Assembly (NCBI GenBank): GCA_002709405.1 | Contig: PAQV01000029.1 | Span: forward strand, 1 to 55,010 | Origin: Paracoccaceae bacterium | GTDB taxonomy: Bacteria; Pseudomonadota; Alphaproteobacteria; Rhodobacterales; Rhodobacteraceae | Length of the DNA stretch: 55,010 bases | Direction of reading: 5' to 3' | Shown: positions 24,234-34,564 of the stretch, one piece after another | Numbering within the stretch: position 1 is the first letter of the stretch | How the letters are laid out: each line of letters starts with the position of its first letter | Notes under the pieces: generated by a model | What the model saw: only the letters and a program-made list of their open reading frames with translations | The model's database searches: none | What the model was told of the DNA's origin: nothing | Translations under genes and position numbers: made by a program

Positions 24234-25657
24234 TCGTCTCCCCGTCCGTTGAAGATCGTGTCGTGGTGGACCCGCTCGCCCGAGGCCAGGTCCTCGATCC
24301 AGAAGCGGATGTCGGTGCGGTCGGCCTCCGACGGATCCGCGTTGCGCGGCGCGATCACGTAGACCCTCTGGGTCATGGTTTCGTTGGCCGGCACCATGAC
24401 ACTCTCATAAACCGTGCCCTCAAGCGAGACCCTGAGCGAGGGATCGCCCTCGACATGGATGCGGAAGGGCCGTTCGTCGCCGTTCTTGTTGCGCAGGCGC
24501 ATGTCATAGGAATTGCGGATCGAGCCGTCGGACATGGTGACATAGATCGGGTTGCGGATCGGCGTGACGTTGACGTCGATGTCCGAGCGCACGAAGAGCG
24601 CCCAGACCAGGCCCACGCCCACCAGCGACCACAGCGCCGTGTAGATGATGGTCCGGGTGCGGAAGATGTGCTGCCAGATCGGGCGGGGCTTTTCGCCGGC
24701 CTCTTCGCGGGGCTGGTCGGAGAGGGCGAGGTAATCGATCAACCCGCGCTCCTTGCCCACCTTGGCCATGATGTCGTCGCAGGCGTCGATGCAGAGGGCG
24801 CAGGTGATGCACTCCATCTGCTGGCCGTCGCGGATGTCGATGCCCATCGGGCAGACGTTGACGCAGGCCATGCAGTCGATGCAATCGCCCAGCTGTTCGG
24901 ACCCTTCGGCCTTGCGGTGCTTGCCGCGCGGCTCTCCGCGCCAGTCGCGGTAGGCCACGGTCAGCGTGTCGGGGTCCATCATCGCGGCCTGAACCCGCGG
25001 CCAGGGGCACATGTAGATGCAGACCTGTTCGCGCATGAAGCCGCCGAAGACGAAGGTGGTGAAGGTCAGGATCAGGATGGTCGAATAGGCCACGGGCGGC
25101 GCGCTGAAGGTCGCGAGCTGCCCGGCCAGTGTCGGCGCATCGGCAAAGTAGAAGACCCAGGCCCCGCCCGTTGCCAGGGCGATCAGGAACCAGACGGCGA
25201 ACTTGAAGATGCGCAGGCGGACCTTCTTGGCCGTCCAGCCGGATTTCCACAGGCGGACACGGGCATTGCGGTCACCCTCGATCCAGCGTTCGACCAGGAT
25301 GAACAGGTCCGTCCAGACGGTCTGCGGACAGGTATAGCCGCACCAGACCCGGCCCAAGGCCGAGGTGAACAGGAAGAGCCCAAGGCCCGCCATGATCAGC
25401 AGGCCGGCGACAAAGTAGAATTCGTGGGGCCAGATCTCGATCCAGAAGAAATAGAAACGGCGGCCGGCGAGGTCGATCAGCACCGCCTGGTCGGGCAGGT
25501 TCGGCCCGCGATCCCAGCGGATCCAGGGCGTCAGGTAATAGATGCCCAGGGTGATCGCCATGATCCACCATTTGAGGTTGCGGAAAGGGCCCGAGACGCG
25601 CCGGGGAAAGATCGGCTCGCGGGCGGCATAAAGGCTTTCGGGTTCACTGCTACTCAT
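24230..25657 (-). CDS. ccoG: cbb3 oxidase accessory polyferredoxin CcoG
   Basis: A 475-residue membrane protein with N-terminal YAAREPIFPRRVSGPFRNLKWW (the CcoG/RdxA signature), about five membrane helices, GRVWCGYTCPQTVWTDLF, and two ferredoxin-type clusters, CIDCMACVNVCPMG and CITCALCIDACDDI, then a periplasmic Ig-like C-terminal domain. It functions in Cu(II) reduction for cbb3 assembly. I chose the ATG at 25657 (MSSSEPES): the FNR box centred at 25724.5 predicts a transcript start near 25683, which would leave almost no leader for the alternative ATG at 25681. First gene of ccoGHIS. Confidence 0.95.
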   Translation of the reverse strand: MSSSEPESLYAAREPIFPRRVSGPFRNLKWWIMAITLGIYYLTPWIRWDRGPNLPDQAVLIDLAGRRFYFFWIEIWPHEFYFVAGLLIMAGLGLFLFTSALGRVWCGYTCPQTVWTDLFILVERWIEGDRNARVRLWKSGWTAKKVRLRIFKFAVWFLIALATGGAWVFYFADAPTLAGQLATFSAPPVAYSTILILTFTTFVFGGFMREQVCIYMCPWPRVQAAMMDPDTLTVAYRDWRGEPRGKHRKAEGSEQLGDCIDCMACVNVCPMGIDIRDGQQMECITCALCIDACDDIMAKVGKERGLIDYLALSDQPREEAGEKPRPIWQHIFRTRTIIYTALWSLVGVGLVWALFVRSDIDVNVTPIRNPIYVTMSDGSIRNSYDMRLRNKNGDERPFRIHVEGDPSLRVSLEGTVYESVMVPANETMTQRVYVIAPRNADPSEADRTDIRFWIEDLASGERVHHDTIFNGRGDE

Positions 25658-25717
25658 GGGACTGGTGGCCTTTTGGTTCATGCTGCCAGGAGTTATCGGG
25701 CACCGCTCATCCAGGCT

Positions 25718-25731
25718 TTGACATAGGTCAA
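25718..25731. promoter_or_regulatory. FNR/FnrL box upstream of ccoGHIS
   Basis: TTGACATAGGTCAA is a perfect TTGAC-N4-GTCAA palindrome. A class II FNR-activated promoter (box centred at -41.5) would start transcription near 25683, 26 bases before the chosen ccoG ATG. The presumed activator, FnrL, is encoded at 29811-30551. Confidence 0.88.
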
Positions 25732-25904
25732 TCCGAATATGTTCGAGCGGAGTCGGCACCTGTCATTCTATGCGACGGGGCCAATATCGGAAGGTGCTGC
25801 GACCATGTGACATGCGCCGGAGCGCGTCGGTCACGGTGCTGTGATCACAGGTCCATGATCGTCGGGCAAGCGATCCTGATGTGGGGCCTGACCGGGACAT
25901 GAAA

Positions 25905-25931
25905 CTGGCGCCAGAGGGACTCTGGCGCCAG
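25905..25931 (-). terminator. Strong hairpin after ccoP, probable terminator
   Basis: CTGGCGCCAGAG - GGA - CTCTGGCGCCAG is a perfect 12-base-pair stem with a 3-base loop, 49 bases past the ccoP stop. In the minus-strand RNA it is followed by TTTC, a weak U tract. It separates ccoNOQP from ccoGHIS. The rest of the 322-base stretch 25658-25979 holds the FNR box and no gene. Confidence 0.75.
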
Positions 25932-25979
25932 CAAGGGATGTGATCCGCGGCCCGGCGGGCCTGGCGATGGACAGGCAGG

Positions 25980-26861
25980 TTACTCTGCCGGAGCGTCCTC
26001 GCCCCCACCCAGGCCATGGACGTACAGCGCCACGGCCTTGATCTCGGCTTCGCTCAGGCGCGGGGCCCAGGGGGGCATCACGCCATAGCGCGAGTAGGTC
26101 ACGGTCTCGGTGATCGTTTCGCGGTCGCCGCCATACAGCCAGATCGCGTCGGTCAGGTTCGGCGCGCCCTGCTCGCGGTCGCCCGTGCCTGCGTCGCCGT
26201 GGCACGAGGCACAATTGTCGGCAAAGACCACCGCGCCCTCTTCGGCCATGGCCGCGTCATGCTCGGCCCCGGAAATGGCCAGCACATGTTCGACCACGCT
26301 GGCGATCTCTGCGTCCTCCAGCATGTCGCCAAAGACCGGCATCTCGGAATAGCGGGCGTCGAAATCGGCCTCGTTACGGATGCCGTGACGCACGGTGTAC
26401 TCGATCGCGGCCAGGTCCCCGCCCCACAGCCAGTCATCGTCCAGCAGGTTCGGGTAGCCCACGGCCCCGGCCGCACCGGCCCCGTGGCACTGCGAGCAAT
26501 TGGCCCGGAAGACCGCCGCACCGCCGGCCATGCCATAGTGGAAGGCCGCGCTGGAGGGATCGAGCGTGGTCAGATCGGCCGCGGCAAGCTCGGCGGCCAC
26601 CTCGGCGTTCTGGGCCTCGACCCGTTCGATTTCGGCCGCGACCTCGCCCCGTGTGGAATAGCCCAGCAGACCGCCCGTCGCCCGGTTGACCAGCGGCCAG
26701 GCCGGATAGGCGATGGTGTAGAGCAGCGCGTAGACGATGCAGGCGTAGAACAGCCACAGCCACCAGCGCGGCAACGGGTTGTTCAGTTCCTGGATGCCGT
26801 CCCATTCATGGCCGGTCGTGTCGACGCCCGTTGCCGGATCTTTTGTCACGTTGTCAGCCAT
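25980..26861 (-). CDS. ccoP: cbb3 cytochrome c oxidase subunit III CcoP
   Basis: A 293-residue membrane-anchored diheme cytochrome c. The N-terminus MADNVTKDP...[22 protein letters not shown] is the CcoP signature and the following helix anchors it. Two class I heme sites are visible, CSQCHGAG (about residue 130) and CASCHGDA (about residue 220), with axial Met candidates [11 protein letters not shown] and [11 protein letters not shown]. It passes electrons from soluble cytochrome c to CcoO. The ATG at 26861 overlaps the ccoQ stop by one base; a GTG one codon upstream is an alternative. Confidence 0.97.
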   Translation of the reverse strand: MADNVTKDPATGVDTTGHEWDGIQELNNPLPRWWLWLFYACIVYALLYTIAYPAWPLVNRATGGLLGYSTRGEVAAEIERVEAQNAEVAAELAAADLTTLDPSSAAFHYGMAGGAAVFRANCSQCHGAGAAGAVGYPNLLDDDWLWGGDLAAIEYTVRHGIRNEADFDARYSEMPVFGDMLEDAEIASVVEHVLAISGAEHDAAMAEEGAVVFADNCASCHGDAGTGDREQGAPNLTDAIWLYGGDRETITETVTYSRYGVMPPWAPRLSEAEIKAVALYVHGLGGGEDAPAE

Positions 26862-27085
26862 CACGCTGTCTCCGTTTTCTTGATGTCTGGCTGGATGCCG
26901 TGCGGGGCGGCACTGCTGCCACGGTGCCCCGGTTTGTCATCGCGCAGGACGATATTGGCGGTGTCGCGGTACTGCTTGGAGGCACCGGGCCGGAAGACCC
27001 AGACCACCACGCCGACGAAGAAAAGCGTCATCGCCAGCAGCATCCAGCTGTCCGCGAAGGCGCGGAAGGCGGAATAGGTGTCCAT
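26861..27085 (-). CDS. ccoQ: cbb3 cytochrome c oxidase subunit IV CcoQ
   Basis: A 74-residue single-helix protein, [20 protein letters not shown] followed by [14 protein letters not shown] and a polar tail. This matches the CcoQ/FixQ pattern (short N-terminus, one span, FRPG). It stabilises the oxidase. It lies between ccoO (11 bases upstream) and ccoP (one-base overlap). The polar tail is longer than in minimal CcoQ proteins. Confidence 0.92.
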   Translation of the reverse strand: MDTYSAFRAFADSWMLLAMTLFFVGVVVWVFRPGASKQYRDTANIVLRDDKPGHRGSSAAPHGIQPDIKKTETA

Positions 27086-27096
27086 CGTCGCCCCCC

Positions 27097-27864
27097 TTAC
27101 CGGCTTGCATCGGCGGTGAAGGTCGAGAAATCGACCATCGTGCCGAGCACCTGCAGATAGGCGATAAGCGCATCCATTTCCGTCACGCCCCGCTGGTCGT
27201 CGAAGTTCGATACCACCGCGCCCGGGTACCGTTCCAGCATTGCGTCGTAGTCGCTGTCCGGATCGGCCTGGGCCTGAAGGTCGGCCATGCCGTTTTCGAT
27301 CATCTCGTCGGTGTAGGGCACACCGACCATGCGATGCGTCGACATCAGGTCCTCGATATGGGCGTAGTCGAGGTTGGTGTGCAGAAGGAATTCATACTTC
27401 GGCATCACGCTTTCGGGCACCACGGACTGCGGGTCGACCAGGTGATCCACGTGCCAGGCGTCCGAGTACCGGCCGCCCACGCGGGCCAGGTCGGGCCCGG
27501 TCCGCTTGGACCCCCATTGGAACGGATGGTCGTACATCGACTCGGCCGCCAGCGAGTAATGCCCGTAGCGCTCGACCTCGTCGCGCATCGGCCGGATCAT
27601 CTGGCTATGGCAGACATAGCAGCCTTCGCGCACGTAGATGTCCCGCCCCTTCAGTTCCAGGGGCGAGTAAGGCCGCACCCCTTCCACTTCCTCGATCGTA
27701 TTCTCGAGCCAGAAGAGCGGCGCGATCTCGACGATGCCACCGACGGTGACGACGAGGAAGGAGAAGATGAACAGAAGCGTGGGGCTACGTTCAAGGATGG
27801 CGTGCTTGTTGAGGATGCCCTTCTTCGGGGCCTCGGTTGCTTGCGTGTTTTCGGTATCAGCCAT
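27097..27864 (-). CDS. ccoO: cbb3 cytochrome c oxidase subunit II CcoO
   Basis: A 255-residue membrane-anchored monoheme cytochrome c. It has [20 protein letters not shown] with the anchoring helix, [32 protein letters not shown] and heme site [23 protein letters not shown], all diagnostic of CcoO/FixO; the axial Met candidate is [11 protein letters not shown]. The ATG at 27864 follows GAGGACAAGAACA; a slightly longer start would overlap ccoN. Second gene of ccoNOQP. Confidence 0.97.
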   Translation of the reverse strand: MADTENTQATEAPKKGILNKHAILERSPTLLFIFSFLVVTVGGIVEIAPLFWLENTIEEVEGVRPYSPLELKGRDIYVREGCYVCHSQMIRPMRDEVERYGHYSLAAESMYDHPFQWGSKRTGPDLARVGGRYSDAWHVDHLVDPQSVVPESVMPKYEFLLHTNLDYAHIEDLMSTHRMVGVPYTDEMIENGMADLQAQADPDSDYDAMLERYPGAVVSNFDDQRGVTEMDALIAYLQVLGTMVDFSTFTADASR

Positions 27865-27875
27865 TGTTCTTGTCC

Positions 27876-29477
<1,602 letters not shown>

Positions 29478-29563
29478 AGCTTTTCCCAATAGCTTGTGCG
29501 CACGGACGGCTTCCCGTGCACGAGTTCGCCACGCTGTCATGCAGCGTCCGGCCTCGACCCTCC

Positions 29564-29577
29564 TTGATTTACATCAA
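29564..29577. promoter_or_regulatory. FNR/FnrL box upstream of ccoNOQP
   Basis: TTGATTTACATCAA is a perfect TTGAT-N4-ATCAA palindrome centred at 29570.5. Class II activation would give a transcript start near 29529, a 52-base leader before ccoN. The rest of the 29478-29810 interval up to fnrL shows only a short GGCCG/CGGCC hairpin near 29783 and nothing else I recognise. Confidence 0.92.
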
Positions 29578-29810
29578 GTCGTTCCTATGCAGCCTATCAG
29601 CGTCGCCTCTGTCCGACACTTTTTTCGTTAACCAACCGCCGGCCCGCGCCAAGCGGTCGCAGGCAAACGGCGCCACGCGTCGCGGGCGCCGAAGACGGCA
29701 TCAATCGGTCAGGGAAAATTTCGGAGCAGGGGCCGGGATCGTGTCGCTAGCTGTGCGACGGCCCGCCCGACCGGGCGCGCCAGATGGCCGCAGCGGCCCC
29801 AGGGGTGATC

Positions 29811-30551
29811 TCAGAAGATCATGCCACCGTCGTCATCGTCTCCGGTTTCGGCCAGCAAAGCGCCAAAATCGGGAATGAGGATCGTCCGCTTGCCTTCCAG
29901 CTGGATGATCCCGTCCTTGCGCAGGCGGGTCAGCTGGCGGCTAACGGTTTCGATGGTCAGGCCCAGGTAATTGGCCATGGTCTCGCGCGTGATCGGCAGT
30001 TCGACCCGGCCCTTGTCGCCCAGCACCCCGCCATCGGGCCGGATCGAGCGTTTCACGATCAGGGCCAACAGGCTGGCGATCCGTTCCCGCGCGGTCTTAC
30101 GGCCCAAGAGCAGCATCCAGTCGCGCGCCGCGTCCAGTTCGTCCAGCGCCATCTCCAGCAGCCGCTCGCGGACATGGGGCATTTCGTCCAGCAGGTCCTC
30201 GAAGGGTTTGCGGTGGAAGCAGCAGACCGTCAGGTCGGTGACGGCCGTCACGTCGTATTGCGCCTCGGACCGGCCCGGGCGGCCAACGAAATCCGACGGC
30301 AGCAACAGGCCCACAAGCTGGGTGCGCCCGTCCTCGATCGAGCGGGTCAGCGTCGCCGTGCCGCTCACGATAGAGGCCACGGTCTCCAGCGGTTCGCCCC
30401 GGATCGCAATGATCTGGCCCGCGGAATAGGTCTTGTAGAACTTGATCCGGCTCAGCGCGTCCAGCTCGTCGGGTTCACAACGCGCGCAGACCGCGCGGTG
30501 CCGAATGGGACAATCCGAACAATCGTGAAGTACAGCAGAAGCCAGGGCCAT
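29811..30551 (-). CDS. fnrL: Crp/Fnr-family oxygen-responsive regulator FnrL
   Basis: A 246-residue FNR-type activator. The N-terminus MALASAVLHDCSDCPIRHRAVCARC supplies three or four cysteines for an oxygen-labile 4Fe-4S cluster (with Cys in VCCFHRK further on). A cyclic-nucleotide-like beta roll (SAGQIIAIRGEPLETVASIVSG) and dimer helix follow. The C-terminal HTH LTIETVSRQLTRLRKDGII has the E--SR residues that read TTGA half sites. It resembles Rhodobacter FnrL, and the ccoNOQP-fnrL-hemN arrangement is the same. An FNR box lies 18 bases upstream of its ATG, close enough to suggest autorepression. Confidence 0.95.
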   Translation of the reverse strand: MALASAVLHDCSDCPIRHRAVCARCEPDELDALSRIKFYKTYSAGQIIAIRGEPLETVASIVSGTATLTRSIEDGRTQLVGLLLPSDFVGRPGRSEAQYDVTAVTDLTVCCFHRKPFEDLLDEMPHVRERLLEMALDELDAARDWMLLLGRKTARERIASLLALIVKRSIRPDGGVLGDKGRVELPITRETMANYLGLTIETVSRQLTRLRKDGIIQLEGKRTILIPDFGALLAETGDDDDGGMIF

Positions 30552-30568
30552 GAAGCGATTTGTCCGGG

Positions 30569-30582
30569 TTGATCTGTATCAA
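30569..30582. promoter_or_regulatory. FNR/FnrL box between fnrL and hemN
   Basis: TTGATCTGTATCAA is a perfect FNR palindrome centred at 30575.5. It is 18 bases from the fnrL ATG (30551) and 34 bases from the hemN ATG (30617). Class II activation toward hemN would place the transcript start at about the hemN ATG itself. Toward fnrL the box overlaps the expected promoter, so repression is more likely there. Confidence 0.9.
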
Positions 30583-30616
30583 TGTGCCGTCACACCCCCG
30601 CAGTAAGGTCGTTGCC

Positions 30617-31963
30617 ATGACCGACCTTCATGCCCGCCTGCGCCGACACGGCCTATTTAACGCGAAAGTTCCGCGCTTTACAAGCTATCCCCCGGCCAAC
30701 CGTTTTTCCGAGGATGTCTCGGGCGACACGGTCGGAACATGGCTTTCGTCGGTGCCCTCGGGCGCCGATGTTTCTCTTTATGTGCATGTGCCCTTCTGCC
30801 GCAGGTTGTGCTGGTTCTGCGCCTGCCGGACTCAGGGCACCAAGACCGACGTGCCTCTGGGCCGCTATGTCGATGCGCTGAGAGAAGAAATTGACCTTGT
30901 CCGGGCGCAGCTGCCCAATGATCTGCGCGTGGCTCGCCTGCACCTGGGCGGCGGAACGCCCACCATCCTGCCCACCTGGCTGATGGAAGACCTGCTGGCC
31001 GCGCTGGACGAGGCCTTCGGGATCCGCGACTGCGACGAGTTCTCGGTGGAAATCGACCCGGTGGAAATCGACCGGCCGCGGCTGGAACAGCTTGCCGGGT
31101 ACGGGCTGAACCGGGCCAGCCTCGGCGTTCAGGATTTCGACCCCAAGGTGCAAGAGGCCATCGGCCGGATCCAAACCGTCGAGCAGACCCGCGACACCGT
31201 GAGCATGCTGCGGGACCTGGGCGTCGAGGCGCTGAACTTCGACCTGCTCTACGGCCTGCCCTTCCAGACCGCCGACAGCCTGTCGCGCACGCTGGACCAG
31301 GTGCAGGACATCGGCCCCGGCCGGCTGGCGCTTTACGGCTATGCCCATGTGCCCTGGATGTCGAAACGCCAGATGGTCATCCCCACCGACGCCCTGCCCG
31401 GGCCCGAGGATCGCTACGCGCTCTTTGAAATGGCCCGCAAGCGGCTTCTGGGCGACGGCTATGCCCAGATCGGCATCGACCATTTCGCCCGGCCCGGAGA
31501 CGGCCTGGCCCGCGCCCTGGTGGAACACCGCCTGGGCCGGAACTTCCAGGGCTATACCGACGACCAGGTGCCCTGGCTGATCGGCCTCGGTGCCTCGGCG
31601 ATCTCGCGCTATCCGCAGGGCTACGTGCAGAACCAGCCGGCCACGGCGCTCTACCAGATGGCCGTGGCCCAGGGCCGGTCGGCCGCCTACCGCGGCATTG
31701 CACTCACCGACACCGACCGCGCTCGCGCCCAGGCCATCGAACAGCTGATGTGTTACCACGCGGTGCGGCTCGACGACATCCGCGCGCCGGTTGCCGACCT
31801 GCCCGGCTGGCTTGGTGTGCTGGCGGACACCTACCCCGACGCCCTGCGCTTCGATGGCCAGATGCTGAGCATGGAACCCTGGGCCCGCCCCCTCGCCCGG
31901 ATCTTCGCCGCCCGCCTGGGCGAAACCCGCCCTGCCGAGCAGACCTTCAGCGCCGCCATCTGA
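30617..31963 (+). CDS. hemN: Oxygen-independent coproporphyrinogen III oxidase HemN
   Basis: A 448-residue radical SAM enzyme that decarboxylates coproporphyrinogen III to protoporphyrinogen IX without oxygen, feeding heme to the cytochromes encoded around it. Motifs: PRFTSYPPANRFSED, SLYVHVPFCRRLCWFCACRT (CxxxCxxC), LHLGGGTPTILP, and NRASLGVQDFDPKVQEAIGRIQ, all HemN-type rather than HemW. A C-terminal HemN domain follows (GLGASAISRYPQGYVQN). The ATG at 30617 follows AAGG; the open frame to 30560 runs into the FNR box. Known as hemZ or hemN in Rhodobacter next to fnrL. Confidence 0.95.
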   Translation: MTDLHARLRRHGLFNAKVPRFTSYPPANRFSEDVSGDTVGTWLSSVPSGADVSLYVHVPFCRRLCWFCACRTQGTKTDVPLGRYVDALREEIDLVRAQLPNDLRVARLHLGGGTPTILPTWLMEDLLAALDEAFGIRDCDEFSVEIDPVEIDRPRLEQLAGYGLNRASLGVQDFDPKVQEAIGRIQTVEQTRDTVSMLRDLGVEALNFDLLYGLPFQTADSLSRTLDQVQDIGPGRLALYGYAHVPWMSKRQMVIPTDALPGPEDRYALFEMARKRLLGDGYAQIGIDHFARPGDGLARALVEHRLGRNFQGYTDDQVPWLIGLGASAISRYPQGYVQNQPATALYQMAVAQGRSAAYRGIALTDTDRARAQAIEQLMCYHAVRLDDIRAPVADLPGWLGVLADTYPDALRFDGQMLSMEPWARPLARIFAARLGETRPAEQTFSAAI

Positions 31964-32005
31964 ACTGGCCGGAATACAATGCGGTGCCGGCCGGATCACG
32001 CGGCC

Positions 32006-32024
32006 GCGCCGCTTCCGGCGGCGC
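32006..32024 (+). terminator. Possible terminator hairpin after hemN
   Basis: GCGCCGC - TTCCG - GCGGCGC is a perfect 7-base-pair stem, 43 bases past the hemN stop. It has no U tract, and a second small hairpin ends in CCTTTT near 32056. Either could terminate hemN. The interval 31964-32156 has no gene. Confidence 0.35.
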
Positions 32025-32156
32025 CAGACTGTCATCGCGCGCAAGCGCGGCCTTTTGGGAACCGCCCCCCGCCACACCTACCGCCCACATTCACCGGGGC
32101 GTGAACGCGACACCGGGTCACGGCGCAACGCCCGGCGGGGGCCGTACATAGCCCCC

Positions 32157-32408
32157 ATGAGCATTCTGACCCCGATCCCCCGCGACACCCCCTGGTATGC
32201 CCGCCTGTTCTTCGCCCTGCCCGTCCTGGGCTGGATGGCCCGAGACGTGGCCTTCGGCCACCCGGAAAACCTCTACTACGCCCTCATTGCCCTGGTTTCT
32301 GCCTGGATGATCGGCATCATGACCTTTGGCGTCATAGCTCTTTACCTGCCGATGGTCGTCCTCACCCCGGTCTGCCTGGCCATGCTGGTGTTCATTTCCC
32401 GCGGCTAG
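32157..32408 (+). CDS. Small conserved-looking membrane protein, unknown function
   Basis: An 83-residue protein starting MSILTPIPRDTPWYARLFFA and having about two to three hydrophobic segments (ALPVLGWMARDVAF, ALIALVSAWMIGIMTFGVIALYL, VVLTPVCLAMLVF) and a short basic C-terminus. I recognise no family. The ATG at 32157 is preferred over upstream frames because the hydrophobic region starts soon after it; no good ribosome-binding site is seen. It lies between hemN and the end of soxF, closed by a strong bidirectional hairpin, and may be cotranscribed with hemN. The membrane prediction is by eye. Confidence 0.6.
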   Translation: MSILTPIPRDTPWYARLFFALPVLGWMARDVAFGHPENLYYALIALVSAWMIGIMTFGVIALYLPMVVLTPVCLAMLVFISRG

Positions 32409-32441
32409 GCCGCCGCCCTGACACACCCTCCGACACGCATA

Positions 32442-32481
32442 ATGACGGGCGCCCCGGCCCCATCGCCGGCGCGCCCGTCAT
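32442..32481. terminator. Bidirectional terminator hairpin between the small membrane gene and soxF
   Basis: ATGACGGGCG (32442-32451) pairs perfectly with CGCCCGTCAT (32472-32481), with further CCGG/CCGG pairing inside the loop. It lies between convergent genes, 33 bases past the plus-strand stop and 27 past the soxF stop. U tracts are weak on both strands. Confidence 0.65.
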
Positions 32482-32508
32482 CCCCTTACCTGCCCGACAA
32501 TACCGCCT

Positions 32509-33762
32509 TTACCCGAACATGTCCGCGGTGATGCCCGCGTACCAGCCAAGGCTTTCCTCGTAGGTCGCCTTGCGCAGATCGGCATCCTCGCCCCTCTGGC
32601 TGATGAACCCGTCGACCTTGGAGATCTTTTCCTCTGTCGCCTCGTAGGTCGCGCCCACCTTCACCCCGTCGTCGCTGTCGATCAGCGACCAGCAGGTGTT
32701 CGAGAACCGGGCCGGGAACACCTTCGACCCGGTCAGAGCCCCCCGCACGGCCATCGCCGCAACCTTGGCCTGGCTGTTGGCCGAGAACCCCGACTTGGGC
32801 ATGTCCCCCTGGCTGGTGGCATCGCCCAGCACATGGATGTTGTCATCGGCCCGGGCCTGCATCGTCGCGGGCACGACGGGCGCCCAGTTGCCCTCGGACA
32901 CGCCGGCCAGATCGCAGATGCGCCCCGCCTTCATCGCCGGGATGACGTTGCAGACATCGACCTTTTCGACCTCGCCATCGATCACGACCTCCATGGCATC
33001 GGGCCGCACCTCGACCGACGCGCCACCGAAATCCGGGCCGATCCGCTCGATCATGCCGCCGTAATGGGCCTGCCATCCTTCCTCGAAGAGGGCCTGTTTC
33101 GAATACTTTTCCTTCGGATCCACGATCAGGATCTTGGCCGTCGGGTTCTCGGCCTTCAGCTTGTGCGCCACCATCGACACCCGTTCATAAGGTCCCGGCG
33201 GGCAACGATAGGGATTGGGCGGCGCGATCATCGCAAAGACGCCCCCCTGCGGCATGGCCTCGACCTGCGCCTTCAGCAACTCGGTCTGCGACCCGCCCTT
33301 GTAGGCATGCGGCATCGCGTTCTGAGCGGCAAGCGACCAGCCCGGCACCGATCCGTCGACAAAGTCGATGCCCGGCGACAGGATCAGCCGGTCATAGGGC
33401 ACCTGGCCGCCTCCGGCCAACGAGACGGTCTTCGCGTCCCGGTCGATACCGATCGCCCAGTCGTGGACCACGTTGACACCGTAGTCCGCCGCAAGGGTCC
33501 CGTAGGAATGCGCCAGCGAGGACAGCTCGCGGAAGCCGCCGATGTAGAGGTTGGAAAAGAAGCAGGTGTAATAGCTGCGCGAGGGCTCGATCAGGGTGAC
33601 GTCGATCGCCCCCTTGCTGTCCTTCGCGACATAGCGCGCGGCCGTGGCCCCCCCGGCCCCGCCGCCGATCACGACCACCCGGGGCGAGCCCTGCCCCATG
33701 ACCATGGGCGCGGCCAGGCTGGCCGCCGTCGCTCCCAGAAACGTCCGTCTGTGAAATGTCAT
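32509..33762 (-). CDS. soxF: Flavocytochrome c sulfide dehydrogenase flavoprotein SoxF
   Basis: A 417-residue periplasmic FAD protein of the FccB type that oxidises sulfide. A twin-arginine signal (FHRRTFLGATAASLAAP) is followed by the FAD motif RVVVIGGGAGGATAARYVAK. Cysteines expected in the family are visible: YYTCFFSNLYIGG (covalent FAD attachment in FccB), PYRCPPGPYERVSM and SNTCWSLIDSDD (redox disulfide pair). The ATG at 33762 follows GGGAGGAG; the frame extends 63 bases upstream without need. Last gene of the minus-strand sox array, paired with the cytochrome SoxE directly upstream. Confidence 0.93.
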   Translation of the reverse strand: MTFHRRTFLGATAASLAAPMVMGQGSPRVVVIGGGAGGATAARYVAKDSKGAIDVTLIEPSRSYYTCFFSNLYIGGFRELSSLAHSYGTLAADYGVNVVHDWAIGIDRDAKTVSLAGGGQVPYDRLILSPGIDFVDGSVPGWSLAAQNAMPHAYKGGSQTELLKAQVEAMPQGGVFAMIAPPNPYRCPPGPYERVSMVAHKLKAENPTAKILIVDPKEKYSKQALFEEGWQAHYGGMIERIGPDFGGASVEVRPDAMEVVIDGEVEKVDVCNVIPAMKAGRICDLAGVSEGNWAPVVPATMQARADDNIHVLGDATSQGDMPKSGFSANSQAKVAAMAVRGALTGSKVFPARFSNTCWSLIDSDDGVKVGATYEATEEKISKVDGFISQRGEDADLRKATYEESLGWYAGITADMFG

Positions 33763-33834
33763 TGATGCACTCCTCCCTGTGCGGTCTGTCTTGGTCTTCC
33801 CCTCTGTGCGTCTCTTGCCGGTCAATACGACCTG

Positions 33835-34560
33835 TTACTCAAGCCCTCCGAAATAGGCCGCCAGGGCGGCAATCTCCTCGTCCGACAACCGGCCGGCCAT
33901 CATCTGCATCACCGGATGGGGCCTGACCTTCTGTTTATAGGCGTGCATGGCAACGACGAAATCCTCGTCGGGCCAGCCGGTGATGGCCGGGATGCCCGCA
34001 TCGCTGCCGTCCCCCTGATGGCAGGTCTGGCACTCGCTTCCCAGGTACTCACCGTAGTCCGGATCCCCCACCAGGGCGAGGATTTCCGGCGGCAGATCGA
34101 CCTCGGCCGGACGCGCCGTGGGCTGCGCCTCGGGGATATTGGCCGGGTCGTCGGAGAAAAGCCGCAGGTAGGCCAGGACGTCGTCGCGGTCCTGCTTGTC
34201 CTTGAGCCCGCGGAAATTCATCCGCGTCCCCGACACAAGCGCCTTGGGGTTTTCAAGGTAAGCATCCAGGCGCACGAGGTCCCAGATCAGCCCGTCACTG
34301 CCCGCCCGCGCCAGGCTCTTGGAATACACGTAGGTGTCGACCGAGGCGGCCTTGCGGCCGAATATCCCGTTCAGCTGAGGCCCGACCCGGTTTGTCGCAT
34401 CGGCGCCCACCTGGTGACACGGGGCGCAGGCGCGAAAGACGTCCCGGCCCCGGTCAGCATCCCCGATCTCGTTGGCCGCCAGCTTGCCGCCGGCCAGAAG
34501 GGCGCTTGCCAGGATACCGACAGCCAGACCGGCCAGCCCCGATATCCCCCCCGACATCAT
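33835..34560 (-). CDS. soxE: Diheme c-type cytochrome SoxE
   Basis: A 241-residue periplasmic cytochrome, partner of SoxF. After an N-terminal hydrophobic export segment (GLAGLAVGILASALLAGGKLA), a class I domain carries CAPCHQVG (about residue 46) with VGPQLNGIFGR and GTRMNFRGLK (axial Met). A second, smaller domain carries CQTCHQGDGSD (about residue 177) and HPVMQMMAGRLSDEEIAALAAYF. The N-terminal domain closely resembles the C-terminal domain of SoxD encoded next door. Start codons ATG at 34560 and 34557 are equally possible; it begins four bases after the soxD stop. Confidence 0.9.
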   Translation of the reverse strand: MMSGGISGLAGLAVGILASALLAGGKLAANEIGDADRGRDVFRACAPCHQVGADATNRVGPQLNGIFGRKAASVDTYVYSKSLARAGSDGLIWDLVRLDAYLENPKALVSGTRMNFRGLKDKQDRDDVLAYLRLFSDDPANIPEAQPTARPAEVDLPPEILALVGDPDYGEYLGSECQTCHQGDGSDAGIPAITGWPDEDFVVAMHAYKQKVRPHPVMQMMAGRLSDEEIAALAAYFGGLE

Positions 34561-34564
34561 CAAG

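Noticed and set aside
25839-25850. CTGTGATCACAG palindrome downstream of ccoG's promoter region as a CRP site
   Set aside because: CRP sites need TGTGA-N6-TCACA; here the half sites overlap with no spacer, and no nearby gene needs it.
26862-26864. GTG as the start of ccoP
   Set aside because: The adjacent ATG one codon later gives the standard MADN start and a one-base overlap with the ccoQ stop.
29783-29796. GGCCG/CGGCC hairpin after fnrL as a terminator
   Set aside because: Only a 5-base-pair stem without any U tract, common by chance at this GC content.
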